The position numbers were made by a program, and so were the translations under genes. Shown piece by piece: positions 4,922 to 6,622 of a stretch of 6,622 nucleotides of DNA; positions within the stretch are counted from its first letter, which is position 1, and every line of letters starts with the position of its first letter. The DNA comes from Desulfurococcales archaeon (GTDB lineage: Archaea; Thermoproteota; Thermoprotei_A; Sulfolobales; Acidilobaceae). The stretch spans positions 1-6,622 of the forward strand of contig JALUZI010000175.1 in assembly GCA_027012045.1 (NCBI GenBank), written 5' to 3'. The notes below the pieces were generated by a model, which did not search any database, was not told the DNA's origin, and worked only from the letters and a program-made list of their open reading frames with translations.

Positions 4922-6241
4922 TTACTGCAGGTGAATGTTTAATATTCTTACTCTGTCAGGCCTGGAATGACCGTTGCGTAGAACTATCGCTTTAAAGCTG
5001 GACTTGTCATTTATGTATGATAAATCATTTAATCCTAACCCTGTGATTTCAGCTATACCTCTGAGGTATGTGAGGTTCTGATTGGAGAAGACGATGAAGG
5101 TACCTGTGTTCGAATGTATCGTCGATGGCATGTCCCATGGATTCTGTGTCGCGTATATTATGTATAGCCCCTTGCTCCTTGTTTCCCTGAAAAGATGGGG
5201 TGAGTATTGGCTTTCAAGGCTAGTCATATCTGGAATTATCCTCCAAGCTTCATCTATAACAAGGACCTTCTTACCTGGTGTATCCATGAGTTTTTCCAGT
5301 TTGCTAGGTGGAAGCTCGGCTACTAGCTCGAGGAGTCCCGTGTTTTGCTTGCTAATGTATTTTTTGATGAATGAAGTGAGGTCTCCTTTGGGATCTACCA
5401 CTATGACACGTATCTCTTTATCTATAAGGGACTGCACTATTAACGTGAGTAGAGTGGTTTTACCTGAACCGGTGGGCCCTATTATACCTAAATGTCTTTC
5501 GAAGTCCTTGGGCCATGACAAGCAATAGATATGGCCTTCATCAGTATAACCTATGCATACGCTTTTTAGTGTGTCAGGTACTCCCGGAGTTATTATGGAG
5601 TTGAAAAGATCATATACAGTGTTCTGCGAGAGATTTAAGGGTTCGTTAATAAGATCCACCAGCAAATTACCATCTCTTATTTTGCCCCTATAAACCGTTC
5701 TAGAAGGATGATTATTGATTGCTGATGAAAGCTCCATCGAAACTATTCGCATATGGCTTTCTATCTCGTCTTCAGAATCAGAGCAGACTATTATCTTTTT
5801 AGTATTATAGAAGCTGGTGCTATTTATCCTGGAAAGTAATGTTCTAAGGGATTCGTTTTTGGATGGACTAAAGAGGTCTCGGTATCTTATAACACTCGTT
5901 ATTTGCTTGGACGCTTTTTTCTCGTCTATAGGAATGTAGCTGTCTATGATAAACGTGTATACGCCATGGTTCATTGTAGACAGCTTGGCAAGTTTCCTTA
6001 CTATTTCTTCAATTCCATCCGTGGACACCAGAATTTCGTAAGGTATATTCAACGAGTATTTCTTACATACTATTCTCTTTTTCCTGTACACGGTCGATCC
6101 TTCTATCACGAACATGTCATTCCTAGCTAGGACTTGATTTATTCTTTTCATAGATTGTGAAATGACAGGTCTCTTTGACCTGTATATGTTCCTGGCAATT
6201 ATAATGAGGGATAGTACTATGATTACGAATGCAGGATTCAA
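4922..6241 (-). CDS. Membrane-anchored HerA/VirB4-type P-loop ATPase, candidate CedB-like DNA-transfer motor
   Basis: The 439-residue protein starts with one hydrophobic helix (about 4-16, AFVIIVLSLIIIA) followed by the basic RNIYRSKR, placing the remainder in the cytoplasm. A poorly conserved domain spans about 40-230. The HerA/FtsK/VirB4 motor follows: Walker A GPTGSGKT (255-262), VVDPKGD (281-287), Walker B KVLVIDEAW (325-333), a candidate arginine-finger segment FRETRSKGL (351-359) and the glutamine motif ATQNPWDMP (364-372). Such motors are hexamers that move DNA or drive secretion; an N-terminal membrane helix on a HerA/VirB4 domain resembles CedB of the crenarchaeal DNA-import system, though I cannot confirm orthology. 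Only about 37 residues separate DPKGD from Walker B, so the helical insertion usual in VirB4/HerA is nearly absent. The start is TTG 6241, six bases after GGGGGTGA, which contains the stop of the upstream membrane gene; translation should be coupled. It could alternatively serve a pilus or secretion apparatus. Confidence 0.85.
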   Translation of the reverse strand: MNPAFVIIVLSLIIIARNIYRSKRPVISQSMKRINQVLARNDMFVIEGSTVYRKKRIVCKKYSLNIPYEILVSTDGIEEIVRKLAKLSTMNHGVYTFIIDSYIPIDEKKASKQITSVIRYRDLFSPSKNESLRTLLSRINSTSFYNTKKIIVCSDSEDEIESHMRIVSMELSSAINNHPSRTVYRGKIRDGNLLVDLINEPLNLSQNTVYDLFNSIITPGVPDTLKSVCIGYTDEGHIYCLSWPKDFERHLGIIGPTGSGKTTLLTLIVQSLIDKEIRVIVVDPKGDLTSFIKKYISKQNTGLLELVAELPPSKLEKLMDTPGKKVLVIDEAWRIIPDMTSLESQYSPHLFRETRSKGLYIIYATQNPWDMPSTIHSNTGTFIVFSNQNLTYLRGIAEITGLGLNDLSYINDKSSFKAIVLRNGHSRPDRVRILNIHLQ

Positions 6242-6247
6242 TAAAAG

Positions 6248-6255
6248 TCACCCCC
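6248..6255 (-). promoter_or_regulatory. Shine-Dalgarno site of the ATPase gene, overlapping the preceding stop
   Basis: On the minus strand GGGGGTGA ends six bases before TTG 6241, and its TGA is the stop codon of the upstream membrane-protein gene. This strong site supports the TTG start and indicates that terminating ribosomes re-initiate on the ATPase gene. Confidence 0.6.
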
Positions 6256-6622
6256 GCAACGGGATGTACGGGAATATTCTTGTACCTAACAGGCGGGCGA
6301 TTTGCCTCGCCACTAACATCAGTATAGCAATGTATATTGCTGGCATGAGTATGAGCTGGAAAAACGCGTTTGATAGAATATAATATATAGAGTCTGTTGT
6401 TACTCCCAGGTAATCTCTAACGTAATAGTATTCCAGCCCGTTTAAATTGGGTTTAACGTGTTTTCTTATGTTAAAGGTTATAGTGAAACTGGAAGTATTC
6501 TGTGTGGCAACAGGTTCTATTTTAATACTGTAACCTTCCAGTCCTAGCCATCTCCAAGTGTGTTGCACGGTGTAATTACAGTTTTGACAGTCTTCCACCG
6601 CGAAATCCGTGTTGTCCGGAAG
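6248..6622 (-). CDS. Membrane protein of unknown function, C-terminal part (5' end beyond window)
   Basis: I do not recognise this protein. The frame is open to the right edge, giving 124 visible residues with the true start outside; an internal GTG at 6598 is unlikely to be the start. Visible residues 1-75 are polar, with a CxxC pair (Cys12, Cys15) and two N-glycosylation sequons (N-Y-T at 16, N-T-S at 42), as expected of an extracellular loop or domain. One long hydrophobic helix follows (about 79-105, ending IYIAILMLVA), then a short arginine-rich tail (Arg106, 110, 115, 123) that should face the cytoplasm. With an outside loop and inside C-terminus, at least one earlier membrane segment or a signal peptide is expected beyond the window. 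It is translationally coupled to the HerA/VirB4-type ATPase, so it is probably its membrane partner; a CedA-like (VirB6-like) channel is one possibility. Confidence 0.7.
   Translation of the reverse strand, partial: LPDNTDFAVEDCQNCNYTVQHTWRWLGLEGYSIKIEPVATQNTSSFTITFNIRKHVKPNLNGLEYYYVRDYLGVTTDSIYYILSNAFFQLILMPAIYIAILMLVARQIARLLGTRIFPYIPLRG

Noticed and set aside
5082..5528. Plus-strand open frame of 148 codons within the ATPase gene
   Set aside because: It is the reverse-strand shadow of the conserved motor domain and shows no ribosome site or family motif.
1..6622. tRNA, rRNA, CRISPR array or insertion sequence
   Set aside because: No cloverleaf-like, regularly repeated or terminal inverted repeat structure was noticed; nearly all bases are accounted for by protein genes and short intergenic gaps.

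Overview
The window most likely comes from a thermophilic crenarchaeon, perhaps of the Desulfurococcales type. The evidence is indirect: TTG and GTG starts preceded by GGTG(A) Shine-Dalgarno sites, archaeal BRE/TATA promoters, heavy use of AGG/AGA for arginine and ATA for isoleucine, and tightly packed genes. No RNA gene, insertion sequence or CRISPR array was seen.

Layout. (1) Positions 1-378, minus strand: the N-terminal 126 residues of a BtuF-like cobalamin/iron substrate-binding protein, continuing past the left edge and without a signal peptide. (2) Positions 379-542: a divergent intergenic region with a perfect 17-base palindrome and candidate promoters on both strands. (3) Positions 543-3669, plus strand: a three-gene operon for a coenzyme-B12-dependent acyl-CoA mutase, with a catalytic subunit (566 aa), a separate B12-binding subunit (140 aa) and a MeaB-type GTPase chaperone (328 aa). 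(4) Positions 3658-4881, minus strand: an IMP dehydrogenase homologue without CBS domains, overlapping the end of meaB tail to tail by 12 bases. (5) Positions 4922-6622, minus strand: a membrane-anchored HerA/VirB4-type ATPase and, just upstream, the C-terminal part of a membrane protein, translationally coupled. These two may be part of a crenarchaeal DNA-transfer (Ced-like) machine.

How the genes fit together. The BtuF-like protein, the two mutase subunits and MeaB form one B12-centred module, which probably shares a regulator acting at the palindrome. The main point of interest is the catalytic subunit. It would automatically be named methylmalonyl-CoA mutase, but the two residues that read the methylmalonyl carboxylate (Tyr89 and Arg207, Propionibacterium numbering) are Phe92 and Gln210 here. 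That pair is what I recall for isobutyryl-CoA mutase. No methylmalonyl-CoA epimerase gene is present next to the operon in this window. The module is therefore better read as an isobutyryl-CoA mutase or a related mutase of unknown substrate, possibly serving valine or branched-acid metabolism in a peptide-degrading archaeon. The IMP dehydrogenase homologue and the ATPase/membrane pair look functionally unrelated to it.
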